A stretch of DNA of 64,000 nucleotides from Laccaria trichodermophora (GCA_018417955.1 JACTVC010000016.1:372001-436000), one strand, 5' to 3'; shown: positions 34,640-47,830, numbered from the stretch's first letter. Numbers and translations: made by a program. The notes: generated by a model from the letters alone, not told the origin.

Positions 34640-37600
34640 GAGGTGGAACAAACGCTTTCAAGGAATGTTGTGTGCCATACGCAAGCGTTGGGTATTCGAC
34701 TGCAGGGTGTCCCAGCGGCGAGGTAAACAACAGGGCTGGCCCGCCAGTGCTGAATTTTGAACGCACCAGGGTGATTGAAAACGTCGCCCACGTCTTCGAG
34801 CTCTTCACGGATCTTGGAGCCGCTTATGGAGCAGGGTGATTAGAGTCTCTGTAGAACGTTGTTTAAAGTTGGTGGGGAACGACAAGTAAGACAAACCAAA
34901 AGAGACCCTGATTGTACGTGCGATATAGAGTCAGAGATAATAGTGATCGATCTTGAGAGTTTGAGTCAAGGGCTGAAAGCATCGACTGGTCTCGGACCGA
35001 CGTTGTGGATGCGTACGGATAACACGTTTCACGGTTTCCGCATTAGCGGCCTTGGGTTCGGTCATCTAAAAATCAACGTTAGCAGGGCATTTGCACATGA
35101 GTATGTCAGAGACTTACAATTTGCACGGACAAGGCTTTTCGAACCGAGTGAACTAAGACGTTCGTAGGATCAGAGGTCTTGAACTTCTAACAATGGTCAA
35201 GAAGGAAAGGGGAAGACGACGAATTTCAACAAGATTGCTGTGATAAAAGAACGAAATGGACTCCTGGGACATTATATGCGTGATTTACAATGCAGAGGAG
35301 CCATGAGAAGCGGGGATGGCGATGACTCTGTCGACAAGATCGTCATGATAGAGATCAACATTGCTTGTGCGTCGAACCAACACCAGTACCCTCTCCCAAA
35401 TCTCAACCCTGTGCCCCCCCTCCCTCAGCACTCCGCGCTCATACTTCGGCTGGTGACGGTTCTACTACATCACACCCCTCAACCAACATCCACTCACACC
35501 TCTCCTCCATAAGTGGCATCCATTCGCTAATCCGCTGCTATAAGCACCCCCTCCGCACAACCATCAAAGGGTATGTGGATCGGTGTGGGCTATCATGCAT
35601 CGTTCTCTTCTCGTTGGCCTCGCTTAAGGTGAGCTCGGTGTGGCCGAAGAATAGGGGATTGAAGGAGAACCCAACGTATGGGTCCGTATCGAGTTTTCGG
35701 ATAGGCGACAAGGGAGAGAGAGAGGCTTGGAGGATACTGCATGAGTAGGAACCTTCAAGACCAACGAAATCCCTCTTCGGTGGGTCCTCTTTGGTGACTT
35801 TCGGCTAATCCATGCCTTGGCGCTGGAGGGTGGTGATTCGTTGAAGTCCGCACAAGTCGAGGATCACATATTCAACACGACTTCCACACCACTCTCAACC
35901 TCCCTGCCACCAGCCCAACCATCATCAACTTTCCTCTTGCTCGACGCAGCCTCCTCACACATCCGCCTCTCTAGGACATTCAAAAGGTCCTGCTCAACAA
36001 GACCCGCAGGTTGAGCCTCGCGACATTTCTGTACTCGCCGCTCCATTCCTCCGCCAAGTCCAAGATCTCATGCTCATGCGCCTCTTTCATCTTTCCAACA
36101 ACTCGCTTGTTCTCCTCCAACTCTTAAATAAGATCCTTCACAGACTCCTTCCGGACATCCGACACCATCTGCTTCGCTGCCCGGGTAACAGCAGCCACCC
36201 TCGACCACTTCATTTTCCTTCCCCTGCGGTGAGCTCGTCGATCTATCGTTGCACCTTCCATATTTGGTTGGAGAGCAACAGGTGATCGCAGAAAGCCTTG
36301 GGGCATTTCGACGGTTTGGTGGACTAGAGTGTGTATCGGAGTTCTTTTCTCTCTCGCTGTTGTTTGCAGACGCGGTTCATCAACAAAAGCCGCTCGCAGA
36401 AGTCGGAGAACGCCTAGCTGACGGCGTTAGGCGTGGCGTTCTGACTCGGAGGATGATGGGCAGACATGATCGCAGAGCGGGCGCGAGGAGCTTTATAATG
36501 GCGCGCAGGGTAGTTTACCTTCGTTCACACCACAAGGGGGAGGTTACGCGGAGATGGGAGTTTAAAGTGCATCTTCTTTTCTAGCTGTCGATCGAGCTCT
36601 TTGAAGGCTGTGAGGTCGTGAGGGTGTGATACCGGTGTAGATGAAGGTAGTGTGTGGTGGTGCGTTGCGGGTGAAGGTGTGGTGGGGGCACAAGCTCAGT
36701 TAAGCAGAGTGAATTCCGAATCTTAGTCTTGGATGCAGAGTAGCAATGTCAAGATTTGCTCGGAGCGTTTGCACCCATGGATGTAGTCCGATGCTGAGTG
36801 GAAAGAGAGGGGACCGCGACGCCGATGAAAGAGCGATTGGTGTCCGTGAAGAGTACCGACATTGAAGTTTGAATGTTGAACCTCAACTCGTTGGCGTCGC
36901 GTTTCAGGGTGATTTACAAAATATGGTATAGACTGAAGTTGGGCTGGAAGACATCCACATGTTAACAGCCATATAATGGGCGAAGGAAGGGCGGTCGCCG
37001 TACCTTTGGTGCATGATGTGGTAGGAAAAGGGTATCGATGGAATCGTACAAACGTGCGAGCACAGTGAACGCGAAGCAGGCACCATAAAGTCGACTTCCT
37101 TGCCCTACGTTCGTTGCTCCAATGTCGTTGAGTCCAACTTGAATGAGGGACGAATCGACTACACGACATCAGCATCACGATCGCTGCACAAAAGAAGACG
37201 TACCACATATCCTCAATCCCCCACCAGACGACTGTTCACGACAAACCTGTGTACGTGGATGCAGCTGTGACGTCGAGTAGCCCGTGGTGCAGGGGAGGAG
37301 GAGCGCTGCCACGAAATGCACATAGCATAGAGGATATGCCGGGGTCTCTAGGGGGACTTGAACAGGATGTATGGGGCGTTCCTCTTCAAATTAGGCCAGG
37401 TGGATGGGGTACCGCTCGCAATCCGCCATCGTCCTAACCTTCGAGGGAAGAGCCACGCCGGAGCACTGCTGCCAACGCGTCAATGGTCCCTCACGATAGA
37501 AGCAACTCTCGTGCTTACCTTCTTGGTCATCGTGTATCTCTCCTGCCTAACGTATGTTTGAACTCCACCCAACTTCTGAGATGCCGCCGTCGAGCAGAGC

Positions 37601-40600
37601 TTTCGATATTCAAGAGTGAGCTGCCTGCGTTTCTGAGGGTATTGTACGCCGCAAGCAAGCCGTTGGGTGAGATGTGAGGTTGGCGTTCCATGAGGTTGAC
37701 GGAGAGTAGTCGTGCACTTGGGTTTGATTATGGTTAATGAAGTATGCCAGCGTTCCATAGATCTGCGTCGGTGGCGTAACAACGTATCTTCAAAGCTCGC
37801 AAGAAAGAGAATGTTGGGAGTGCCATGAGGGTGAGGTGATTTCCCTTGTTTTCTTAAAAAAAACTCAGTAAAGTCAGGTATGAGAATTATAGTCTGGCAT
37901 ACCTTGATTTCAGCAATGATTTCTCTTGTTGAAGCAGTGTCCGAAGACAGCAGGAGCAGCGCCGAAGAGAGCATGAGCAGCGCCGAGGCCAATTGTGACG
38001 ACGAGCTCATGATGATGGTTGAGATCAAGTTGCTTGATGTCACTTACGACTCAAATGCACATTGCCGATTATTATTCGTAATAAGATTCCCATTGACATT
38101 TCTAGCTATTCTCCTCAACCGCAAATCTTACAAAGTCCTCGAACGTCCTTCTCCGATGCAACTGGGACACTAGTTCTCTTTGGCTCTAGTGTCTCCATTC
38201 CCGCAGATACCTTCCCCCCCCACGCTCGATCATCCCTCGATCGCGACACAACCCAATCCATGACCCGCGATGGCTCAGCCTGCTGGATTCCTGGAATTCA
38301 ACATCTAACCCACTCATTCCCATCCCAGTCAACATCGGCTCCTCATTCCACTGCGCCTACGACCCCCAAAATCGCGTTGAGTTTGACCACCCAACACCGG
38401 CACAACGCACAGATTCAACACGATCATCTCCACCCATTAGTCTTTCGGTCCTTCAAGCGTTCAACATGTCCCTTGCGACAGCGGATCTTCGATCTGCGGA
38501 TAAACTTCGACTTTTTTCGGATTTGCGACGCCTGGGTATGCGGTGAGGGAGGAGAAGATTACGATGAGTATGCCGTATGCATTTGAGCTGCGTATCGTGA
38601 TGTCAGGATCCTGGCGACGGTACTACGTGGGGCTGCTCATACCTGGTAGGTCTCATGATACGAGGGAAGGTGAGAAAGCCATGTCACGGTAAAGAGGGTG
38701 ATGTGCATGAGCGTCACGGAGCGGTCTAGGCTGTCGAGAGGTTCTCAGGGAAGGAAGGACGCGGGCTGAAGGGGTGACTTCTGCCAGTGGACACGAATGT
38801 ACTGAATAGTCTGACCTTATTGGAACGAGAGGAGGTCAGGGCTACGACAAAAGGAGCTACTGATGAAGGTCACCCACTTACAAATTGAGATACGTGTCTG
38901 GATTTTCACAGAGGTAAAGGTAACGTCCAAGTATTTCTCCGAAGTTGTGGTGGGACTGGAATAAGAATAATGATCAATGACTGGAGGTGGCGTGAGGGTA
39001 TTATGCTTACCCTGTAGTCTACATGCTTGAGCGGCGTTGGCTTCGAGCATTGCATGAGGGTTAGGTGCCGCTCGCAGCTCATCTTTACCTGCTTTTGCCA
39101 GAAACAAAAACCGAACGTTTTGTGGCAACGAAACGTCGGTCAATGGCTGCAACAACGTCGACATGTGGTATTGAACGATAGAAGTAATGTCGTACTCACC
39201 TCTCTCCCAACGTCCACCGAACTCGATGTTCATGTGGCGCGCATCAAGCTGCCGAAATACACCACCACGAGGGATCTACTAATGGTCGTGCAGTTCTGGT
39301 TGCGTAAGCCGTACAGGGCAGTTTGGAGATACAAGTCGTTGTTGGAGTAGCGGATGGTGTTCGTGCAATTGGGCGGCTAATCGGGAGTACTGGCGTTTTT
39401 GAAACCGCGGCTCGACAGCGGTGTGTCGGGCAGGATGGTGGGCTCCTTTGAGCTTGTAAGGAGCAACCAAGTTTCGGAAACGCCGAGTGGAGTGCCATTG
39501 GATGTCGGCTGTCAACGTCGTCGAGTTAGTCGAGTATATGACAAGATACGAAGCCTGAGCCTAACACACCTCGAAAAAACATTCTCCTGCTTGAAACATC
39601 GCCGGAGCAGTAGCCAACGACTGCAGGAGTAGTGAAGATGGCGATGTTGTCGACGAGGTCGTGGTGGTTGAACAATCATGTGGCGAAGAGTATCTCTATT
39701 TGTCCCTTTCAGCCTTTCTTCAAATCTGGTCTGCGCTATCAAGCCCTAGATGGCGGGGACCTCGCCCCATTCATCGTCCATTTCCGTCATGATTCATCCC
39801 CCACCAGACAAAGATCGAAGAAGCCGTGCGTCCGTGTCGTCTGAAAGGCACTCCCAATGATCGACATCAGTCAGGAGGGCGGTGAGAAGGGCAAGAACAT
39901 AGTTGGTGGAGGAGGAGCTGTGGAACAGGCATGTTGTCAAATTCGAGGGGAGTGCGAAGGTCGGCCGTCGTTGATCGTTGGTTTCATCGAGGAGAAGGAG
40001 TGGGCGAATCTGGGTGTCTGAGGGAATACGCTGAGTTTTCAGTGCAGCTAGCTGGGTTGACAATCCTTAGCGACCGCCGGCTTTGAATAGAGAAGACTGT
40101 AGACTCACTTTACATTCTCTCTATCAGGAAAACCGACCTAGCACGGCCAAAGTGGTGGGGACTTGACGAATCAAACATGTTGGCACTCGAACCGACCCGC
40201 TAAGCCACCACGCAGCAACTCCAGCTCCGAATTTTCAGCTATCAAAGTGGATGTTTAGAGAGGTGCGATCTCGACGATGATCCGGCCACTCACTTTGAGA
40301 GATCATATTGTTAAGACGACATGCGTCGTGTACATTGCGTACCGTTTTCTGGTTTCAAGGGCTGATAGTTGACGCTGCGCAGCCAAATTTGACATGAGTG
40401 CTAAGAAAAGAAGGTCAGCTGAGGCTCCCATGTTCATCAAGTACACTCGTAAAGCACTGCCTATGCGTCAGTCAAATAGGCGCGTTCGGCGCCAACAACG
40501 GACTTGATTCTCTCGTCGTGAGCGCTGCAGGCGCCATACAAAACCAACACTAAAAAGTCGAGCCCACCAAAGACAGCAAACTACCAAGGAATGAGAAAGA

Positions 40601-40791
40601 CGAAGGCGAAGGCTTGAAGAAGACTGGAGTTAAGAGTCGGAAACGCCCAGGCACGTTTACAACGATTTGTAAAAATAGACACAGGCACGCCTTCACCTCG
40701 TGGCGTGATTGGGGGGGGGCGGGGTGCACTGTTTGGGCGCTGTCCTTTCTTTCCCTCCCTCATCCTGAACGTCCATCTTCGATATCTCAAC
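34640..40791. repeat. Segmental duplication block C, part upstream of the NLR
   Basis: This matches block D from GGTGGAACAAACG (34640 and about 57219) onward and blocks A/B from about 35760. The C/D-only part (34640-35640) carries short coding-looking pieces on both strands. Relative to D, C lacks about 430 bp near 35054 (D 57707-58136). It contains coiled-coil-fragment sequence (35864-36590), the acidic-start ORF with GTG instead of ATG at 37938, and the putative divergent gene at 38878-40063. Confidence 0.85.
38878..40063 (-). CDS. Putative multi-exon gene upstream of NLR, copy C (unknown function)
   Basis: The organisation is as in copy B, with stop TAA at 38880-38878 and the last exon ending in TYLNL or a close variant. 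The donor after GGRWER is GTGAGT. The N-terminal region 40063-39794 is open for 89 codons, including TQIRPLLLLDETNDQRRP and TNYVLALLTALLTDVDHW. A middle exon reads TADIQWHSTRRFRNLVAPYK in one frame. Exon joins in the N-terminal half are unresolved. It faces away from the NLR at 40792. No known family or motif was recognised. Confidence 0.45.
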
Positions 40792-43700
40792 ATGAGCGGA
40801 GCGAGCTTCTTTGCGGGCGCTCACCACTTCGTCGCCAACAACGGCACATTCATTGAAGCTAAGACTGTGAGTGTAATGTTCGCTAAACGTATCTGTCAAC
40901 CAAGCTGACGGCGTTGGATCTGTTGCAGGTCAATATCCACGGCAATAAGACGACGGGGGTCATTCCCCTTCCGCCAAACTCAAGCACTCGTTTCACTGGG
41001 CGTGCGGAAGTCATCGCGAAACTCAAGCGGCATTTTTTCATCAATGCACACGACGTAGTTCAGAAGAGAAAGGTCTTTTTGTTATATGGAATGGGGGGTA
41101 TTGGGAAGACTCAGATTTGCTTGAAGTTTGTTGAGGAAATGTCTGACAGGTGAGTACCTATTGAACACCAGTCTGACCCTACCTGAAGAATTGAACTGTT
41201 CCCAGCTTCTCTCATGTTTTCTGGGTTGATGCATCCTCCTCAGGTACCATCATGCAGGCACTGAAGGGTATTGGTCAGGCTTGTGGATTGGATGGCTCCC
41301 CTGAGTCTGCTCTCTGGTGGATTGGCTCTCTGAAAGAGAATTACATCCTGATCTTTGATAATGCTGATGTTCTGTCACCTGCTGCACTGGAGGGGTATTT
41401 CCCACCTGGAATGTGGGGAAACATACTGATAACTAGTCGTAACTCTGCCATGATGACTCTGACTTCACCTCAGAGTTCCCTTGAAGTGACTGAGATGGAA
41501 GTGAGGGATGCTATTGTACTATTTCTGAAAGCTAGTTGCTTGATATCATGCACATCAGATGTTCAAATTGAGGCCTTGAAGATTGTTACAGAACTATTCT
41601 GCTTTCCTCTTGCTATTGACCAAGCTGGTGCTTACATTGCTTCTGGGGCTGCCACTATTGGAGACTACCTTGCAAAGTATACAGAGCACCGAAAGACATT
41701 GCTATCTCATTCTGAATTCACTGGAGCCTCTAAGTATAACAAAACTGTCTATGAAACTTGGCAGCTATCATACAAAGAAATTGAAGAAAGGGCTGAATCT
41801 GATGATTCTTTTAAGGCCACTGCAGCCAATAGTGCACTGCTACTTTTAGAATTACTTCCTTTCTTCCATCATGAAGAAATATCTGAGGAAATCTTTTCAT
41901 ATGCTGCCCTTCAAGAAAATGATGAAACTCATATCCCAGATTTACCTCTTGCCAGTTCACTGCTGGACCGAAAACTACTCCCTCTTTCTGAGACAGGTAC
42001 TTGGGATAATTTTATTTTTAGAGAGGGAATTCGAACATTATTGTCTTTTTCTTTGATCAAGAGGGGCCTATCTGATAATGTATATGCAATGCATCCGCTG
42101 GTTCATGCCTGGGGCAGGGACAGATTGACTCTGAGTGAGAGGAAAAAATGTTGCTTAATGGTGTATGTCACATTGTCTTGCTCACTAAGATGGAATGCAG
42201 GCCAGCCATATGGATTCCAGAGGACCCTGGTAACACATGTGAGAGCAAATATGGAGTATTTAAAAGCAGAAAGCAATCAGAATATCATCAGTTACATGGA
42301 TGATGCTTATGCAAAATTTGGGAGGCTGTTGTGGGAACAAGGATATTTGAAAGAAGCAGAAACTTTGGAAATTAAAGTTGTGGATGCAAGGAAGAGAATT
42401 CTTGGAGTGGAACACCCAGACACAATCAGAGCCATGGCAAATCTAGCATCTTCATATTCAAACCTTGGAAAATACACAGAGGCAGAGAAACTGGAGATCC
42501 AAGTGCTGGATGCAAGGAAGAGAATTCTTGGAGTGGAACACCCAGAGACAATCAGAGCCATGGCAAATCTAGCAGTAACATATCAGAGCCTGGGAAAATA
42601 CACAGAGGCAGAGACACTGGAGATCCAAGTTCTGGATGCAAGGAAGAGAATTCTTGGAGTGGAACACCCAGACACAATCAGAGCCATGGCAAATCTAGCA
42701 TCTTCATATTCAAACCTGGGAAAACACTCAGAGGCAGAGACACTGAAGATCCAAGTTCTGGATGCAAGGAAGAGAATTCTTGGAGTGGAACACCCAGAGA
42801 CAATCAGAGCCATGGCAAATCTAGCAGTAACATATCAGAGCCTGGGAAAATACACAGAGGCAGAGACACTGGAGAACCCAGTTCTGGATGCAAGGAAGAG
42901 AATTCTTGGAGTGGAACACCCAGACACAATCAATGCCATGGCAAATCTAGCATCTTCATATTCGAAGCTGGGAAAATACACAGAGGCAGAGACACTGGAG
43001 ATCCAAGTTCTGGATGCAAGGAAGAGAATTCTTGGAGTGGAACACCCAGACACAATCAGAGCCATGGCAAATCTAGCAGTAACATATCAGAGCCTGGGAA
43101 AATACACAGAGGCAGAGACACTGGAGATCCAAGTTCTGGATGCAAGGAAGAGAATTCTTGGAGTGGAACACCCAGACACAATTACAGCCATGGCAAATCT
43201 AGCATCTTCATATTCAAACCTGGGAAAACACTCAGAGGCAGAGACACTAAAGATCCAAGTTCTGGAAGTGAGGAAGAGAATTCTTGGAGTGGAACACCCA
43301 GACACAATCAGAGCCATGGGAAATCTAGCATCTTCATATTCAAAGTTGGGAAAATACACAGAGGCAGAGACACTGAACATCCAAGTTCTGGATGCAAGGA
43401 AGAGAATTCTTGGAGTGGAACACCCAGACACAATCAGAGCCATGGGAAATCTAGCATCTTCATATTCAAAGCTGGGAAAATACACAGAGGCAGAGACATT
43501 GGAGATCCAAGTTCTGGATGCAATGAAGAGAATTCTTGGAGTGGAACACCCAGACACAATCTTTGCCATGGCAAATCTAGCATCTTCATATGGAAATCTG
43601 GGAAAATACACAGAGGCAGAGATACTGGAGATCCAAGTTCTGGATGCAAGGAAGAGAATTCTTGGAGTGGAACACCCAGACACAATCTTTGCCATGGCAA

Positions 43701-44017
43701 ATCTAGCAGTAACATATTGGAGCCTGGGAAAATATACAGAGGCAGAGACACTGGAGATCCAAGTTCTGGATGCAAGGAAGAGAATTCTTGGAGTGCAACA
43801 CCCCCATACCGTTCTAGCCATGGAAAACTTAGCAGCCACCCTTAGAAGTCTAGGAAAGTACAAAGAGGCAGAGAAACTAGTCATCCAAGCTAAGGCAGTC
43901 AAAAGCAGAGCTATTGGAGCAACATCCCACCATGAAGATGACACCATGGCCAATGTCCAAGAAACTGAGGAGACTTCAAGAATGAATTTTGACAAAAAAG
44001 GTGTGTACTCATGTTAA
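40792..44017 (+). CDS. NLR-like STAND protein, NB-ARC + TPR array (copy C, intact, longest)
   Basis: Exons are 40792-40866, 40929-41149 and 41206-44017, giving 1035 aa. Both introns have GTGAGT donors and CAG acceptors. The N-terminal 25-aa module reads MSGASFFAGAHHFVANNGTF. Motifs are P-loop GMGGIGKT (aa 79-86), Walker B YILIFDNAD, NILITSR, FPLAID and MHPLVH, all intact. The C-terminal array has twelve 42-residue TPR units, the last divergent (GVQHPHTVLAM). Two unit types alternate in places: one with AVTYQSLGK, the other with ASSYSNLGK. The predicted role is that of an NTP-dependent signalling receptor that oligomerises on ligand binding by the TPR superhelix; the ligand is unknown. The 3' flank hosts two later transposon insertions. 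Confidence 0.88.
42380..43860 (+). repeat. 126-bp coding TPR repeat array, copy C (12 units)
   Basis: Twelve in-frame 126-bp units with almost identical DNA outside a few codons. Position 11 of the unit is R, N, T, F or (last) L; positions 18-19 are SS or VT; positions 21-22 are SN, SK, GN, QS or WS. One unit has an ENP replacement in the EIQ segment. Blocks of units recur with the same order of variants, indicating duplication of several units at once. Confidence 0.9.
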
Positions 44018-44693
44018 TTACTTTCTAAACCAACTCTCATGTTTATATAATTAGTACATTCTTTGTCCAATCTTGCAAAGAAAACTTCAAAAATCATGTC
44101 TAAAATAGCACATTCATTTCATAAGAAGAACACTCAACAATGATGAATTAACAGGAACTAGTTTTTAATTCCCCTACCACAATGATTCCATGCTTCTTAG
44201 TCATATTCTATCCCATACTGATGTCTTGATATGCTGTTTAGTATATTGAATGGAATATTTTTGTGTGACTGTTTTAATTACAGCCATTTGCGGTACCCAA
44301 GGCATGGCATCAATTTTTTTAAATTCCACTGCTTTTACTGTGAAATTACCACACAGCTCCTAGTACATGCAAAATGCGTCCAATGGAGACATATTATAGC
44401 TTATTCTGACCACCTTTTCAGTGCGGAGGGCACGGTGTAAGTTTTACTTGAATCAGATCAAATTTGATTGCGCCATTTCGTAGATATTGTATTATAGAAT
44501 ATGTTGGCTTTTATTTGTGTTCAAAAGGCCCAGTTCTTTCAAGCTTTGAAAAATATGTCTATAGCATGCATTTGGAGAGCCTCATAAAATTTGAAGACAG
44601 TTGGGCTGGGATTTGTGATGCAATTGATGAATTCACAAGCCATCACTCACATGTTACATCTCTCTTGCTGCAACCACAATGCACACCATGGCC

Positions 44694-46208
44694 AACATGA
44701 AGAATGGCAAGAAATTGAAGAGAAAGCTTACTGAAGCTAGCCCCAAGGCTCCTAGTCAAAAATCAGCATGATTTACTTCAGCCCTGATATCAGAAACAGC
44801 TGGACTCTCAGATCCTGATCTACCACTCACATTCCCAACAAGTCTGACTCCTGTGGAACCCATGGACACCACTCTAGCTGATGAGGACTTGCAAGAGATT
44901 CTAGATGACCCAGAAGCCAGTTCTACAGATCTATACACCACAGCTAACTCTGATTCTGACAACCCGACTGACACAATTATCCAACCTAAATCTACACTAA
45001 AAATCAAGCTGTCATCTTCAACCATCTGCAATTCCTCATCCTCTGAAAAAATTATAGATTCAAAGCGTCATCTGAAGCAAGCCCCCAGGAAGAAGAAGGG
45101 AGTTATCGAGTTGGATGATGATGAGGAGGAAAATGATGAAATTCATAATATGCATCACAGTACATTTTTCTCGTTGTAAACATCCCCTTTTTCCCAATTT
45201 ATTGTGGCAGAGATTGTGCTACTGGTGCCACAAGTAGATGACATGAGCATCCAGTGACTTATGCTCAGGTAGAACACAATGTTCAAAGAAGCTGTCAAGA
45301 ACATTGTTGAAGCCATTCCCTGCAATAACATTCCACACCAGCCTACATTAGCTTATAGACTTAGCTCTGCCACAGCGAAGACACCCTTTGTTACACTCAA
45401 GACTGGTGAAGACTGGGAGGGTTTGCAAGAGATGATCCTCCTTGCTGAAGGAGGGAAAAAATCGAAAGGTAAAGCACCTGCCAGTATTCCAGTAAATATT
45501 GAACTTGGACCCAGTGGGGTGAGCATGATTTACTTTTTATGGCATCTACTTAGCTCCTCTCAGTACATAGAATCACTGTGCGACTGGAGCAAGAAAGGGA
45601 AGAAAGGAAAAACTGTGACAAAGTCAACTTTGGGTGCAGCGAAATACCAAAAGAAGTCCAGCGTTCTGACACTTCTCAACGTCACTCTCCGCACCCCTCT
45701 CAAAGTGCCTTTATTCAGTGCTTTTTTCACCCAACCAGCCTCCTTCTCATCAGCTCCACCACCTCACATTGAAGCTCCACATGCCACAGGATATGGACCT
45801 GCTCAATGGCCGCCTCCACCACTGCTGCATTATTATCCCCCATATACCTACCCCACTGCACCCCTGCCACCACCACCCACCATTCCTGCTCCAACATCAG
45901 CTCCTGCCCAAACACTAAATTGCACCTCTACTGCATTGTCTCATGGTACCCAATCAGATGAACCGAAATATCCACTTCTTGATGACTTTTTTTCAACATT
46001 ACCCACCCGTCATCCTGAACATCCAGCCCTTGCAACCTTTGCTGATATTTTCCAGCAACATGACATTTTCGGATTGCAAGAAATTATAGAGTTTGATGAA
46101 GATTGCTTGCATAATGACTTTGGAATGTCTCTCAGAAATGCTCAATTTGTTTTGGGGAGGGTCAAGGCAGAGAAGAAACAGATTGACCATCTTTCGAGGA
46201 AGAAGTAA
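44694..46208 (+). CDS. Transposon-borne accessory protein, Pro-rich with SAM-like C-terminus
   Basis: Several plus-strand segments: a short basic start at 44694 ending in a TGA, an acidic/Ser-rich stretch (44853-45179, with a basic run QAPRKKKG followed by ELDDDEEEN), and a 309-codon ORF (45279-46208). The last has an N-terminal part like KTGEDWEGLQEMILLAEG, a central proline-rich linker (about 150-215), and an end LLDDFFSTLPTRHPE to FGMSLRNAQFVLGRVKAE. The end resembles the SAM-like domain of proteins found beside transposases in basidiomycete elements (from memory). Position inside the inverted repeats makes it cargo or a helper protein of the element. The early stop suggests partial decay or an intron. 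Confidence 0.5.
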
Positions 46209-46265
46209 ATTACAGGTGCAAACAATTATTACAAATTCCATAGCTATGTAGATGATTGGTGCACA

Positions 46266-46612
46266 TTACATGTAACCTGAATGCTTGAACCACCCAATTG
46301 CATGTGATTCAGTGACCTGATCAAGTGCTCCATATAAGAACGCAAAGGGAGCAGCATCATCACCAAGCTCAACAGCATCTTGGAACTCCTGGCCATGCTG
46401 ATGGATGTAGTGTTTGACAAACAAGAAGCACTCTTCAATGGGATTCAAATCAGGTGAGTATGGTGGCAGATAGACTAGCTTTACATCCCTTGAAAAGATC
46501 AGGAAAAGATATCATGCATGGAGGAAGATAAATAGTACCTCTCTTCACACATCTCTGCTACCCCTTCTACATGATGAATGCAGCAGTTATCCAAACACAA
46601 GTAGACATAGGT
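46266..46612 (-). pseudogene. Tc1/mariner transposase, C-terminal part (DDE third acidic residue)
   Basis: The minus strand reads LDNCCIHHVEGVAEMCEER, then a 50-nt intron (46538-46489, GTACTA/CAAG). It continues RDVKLVYLPPYSPDLNPIEE and FVKHYIHQHGQEFQDAVE, ending in GWFKHSGYM with a stop at 46266. LDN and NPIEE are the second and third catalytic landmarks of Tc1/mariner DDE transposases. Upstream of LDN the homology breaks at about 46612, where the GGGCCCAA-type element begins. The remaining parts of the gene lie at 48245-48626 (plus strand) and 51117-51614 (minus strand). Confidence 0.8.
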
Positions 46613-46613
46613 G

Positions 46614-46790
46614 TCCCTATAGTACCATAAAAGTACAACTTGGTCAATTGTCCTATGGGTCATAGGACTACCCAAATGGGCCCAATGAGCAACTAGACTA
46701 TGGTGCTGTAGATTGGCCCAAAGGTGTGAAAACACCTAATGTTTATTGTTGGGCCAAATGATGCCAGATGTCTTAGGCAAAAATGGATGG
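46614..46790 (+). mobile_element. GGGCCCAA-type element, terminal fragment
   Basis: Begins GTACCATAAAAGTACAAC and matches 48627 onward over at least 65 bp (TCAATTGTCCTATGGGTCAT, then a GGGCCCAATG motif), then more loosely with TTGGGCC motifs. It abuts the transposase C-terminal fragment on its left. Both this and the copy at 48627 face right, while the flanking transposase parts face opposite ways. Confidence 0.6.
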
Positions 46791-46829
46791 TGAAAGTAGG
46801 AGAGGGAGTTCCAAAATACCTTATCTCCA

Positions 46830-47830
46830 GGGCATATGTCCCATAAACCTGCAAAATGTCCAGAGCATTAGTTTCAATATACAGAGGGCATCCAAAAAGC
46901 ACCTGCATAAATGTTTTGGGGAAATGCAAAATGTCTGGACCAATAACTTGATTATCTACAGAACACCAGACAAACAGCGCTGGTAGTGGTATAAGTGTCC
47001 CGAAAAATGTGAAATGTCCAGAGCATTAGTTTCAATATACAGAGGACATCCAAAAAGCACCCACATAAATGTTTTGGGGAAATGCGAAATGTCTGGAGCA
47101 ATAACTTGATTATCTACAGAACACCAGACAAACAACACTGGTAGTGGTATAAGTGTCCCAAAAAAATGCGAAATGTCCGGAGCATTAGTTTCAATGTACA
47201 GAGGACATCCAAAAAGCACCCACATAAATGTTTTGGGGAAATGCAAAATGTCTGGAGCAATAACTTGATTATCAATGGAACATCAGAAGAACAACCCTGG
47301 GACTAGTATAAATGTCCTGAAAAAATGCGAAATGTCCAGAGCATTAGTTTCAATATACAGAGGACATCCAAAAAGCACTCGCATAAATGTTTTGGGAAAA
47401 TCTGAGATGTCCAGAGCAATGGGACATCAGAAAAACAATCATGGTAGCCATGTAAATGTCCAAAGAAAATGTGAAATGCCCAAAGCATTGATTTAAATAC
47501 CCTCAGGACATCCAAGTAACACCCCTGGATGTCCCGTATGTCCCGGAAAAATGCAAAATGTCTGGGGCATGACTTTTCATACCCACAAGATGTTGAAAAA
47601 GCAACACTGGTGTCCATATAAATGTCCCAGAAATGTGAAATCTATGGAGCACTGGTTTTAACATCCACAGGACATTAGAAAAGCAACCCTGGTATCGATA
47701 TAAATCTCCTGGGCAATAGTTTAAATACACTGGACCTCAAAAACAACTCTGGATGTCCCGAAAAAAATGCAAAATGTCTGGGGAATGATATTCAATATCC
47801 ACAAGATGTCAGAAAAGCACCCCTGGTGTC
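46830..47830. repeat. Minisatellite array 1 (about 158-bp double unit)
   Basis: GAGCATTAGTTTCAATATAC recurs at about 46863, 47021, 47180 and 47339, giving a period of 158-159 bp. Each double unit has two related halves ending in AAATGCGAAATGTC-like sequence. Units after about 47400 are degenerate. It is related to the arrays at 49.29-51.11 kb and 10.34-10.9 kb. Confidence 0.75.

Noticed and set aside
37480..38043. 187-codon minus-strand ORF with a Leu/Ser-rich hydrophobic start
   Set aside because: The hydrophobic stretch is the complement of the 21-bp acidic repeat, and the frame is broken in the other three blocks; not conserved as a protein.
42380..43860. Possible CRISPR-like or satellite array
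   Set aside because: Units are contiguous, coding and in frame with no spacers; this is a protein repeat in a eukaryotic gene.
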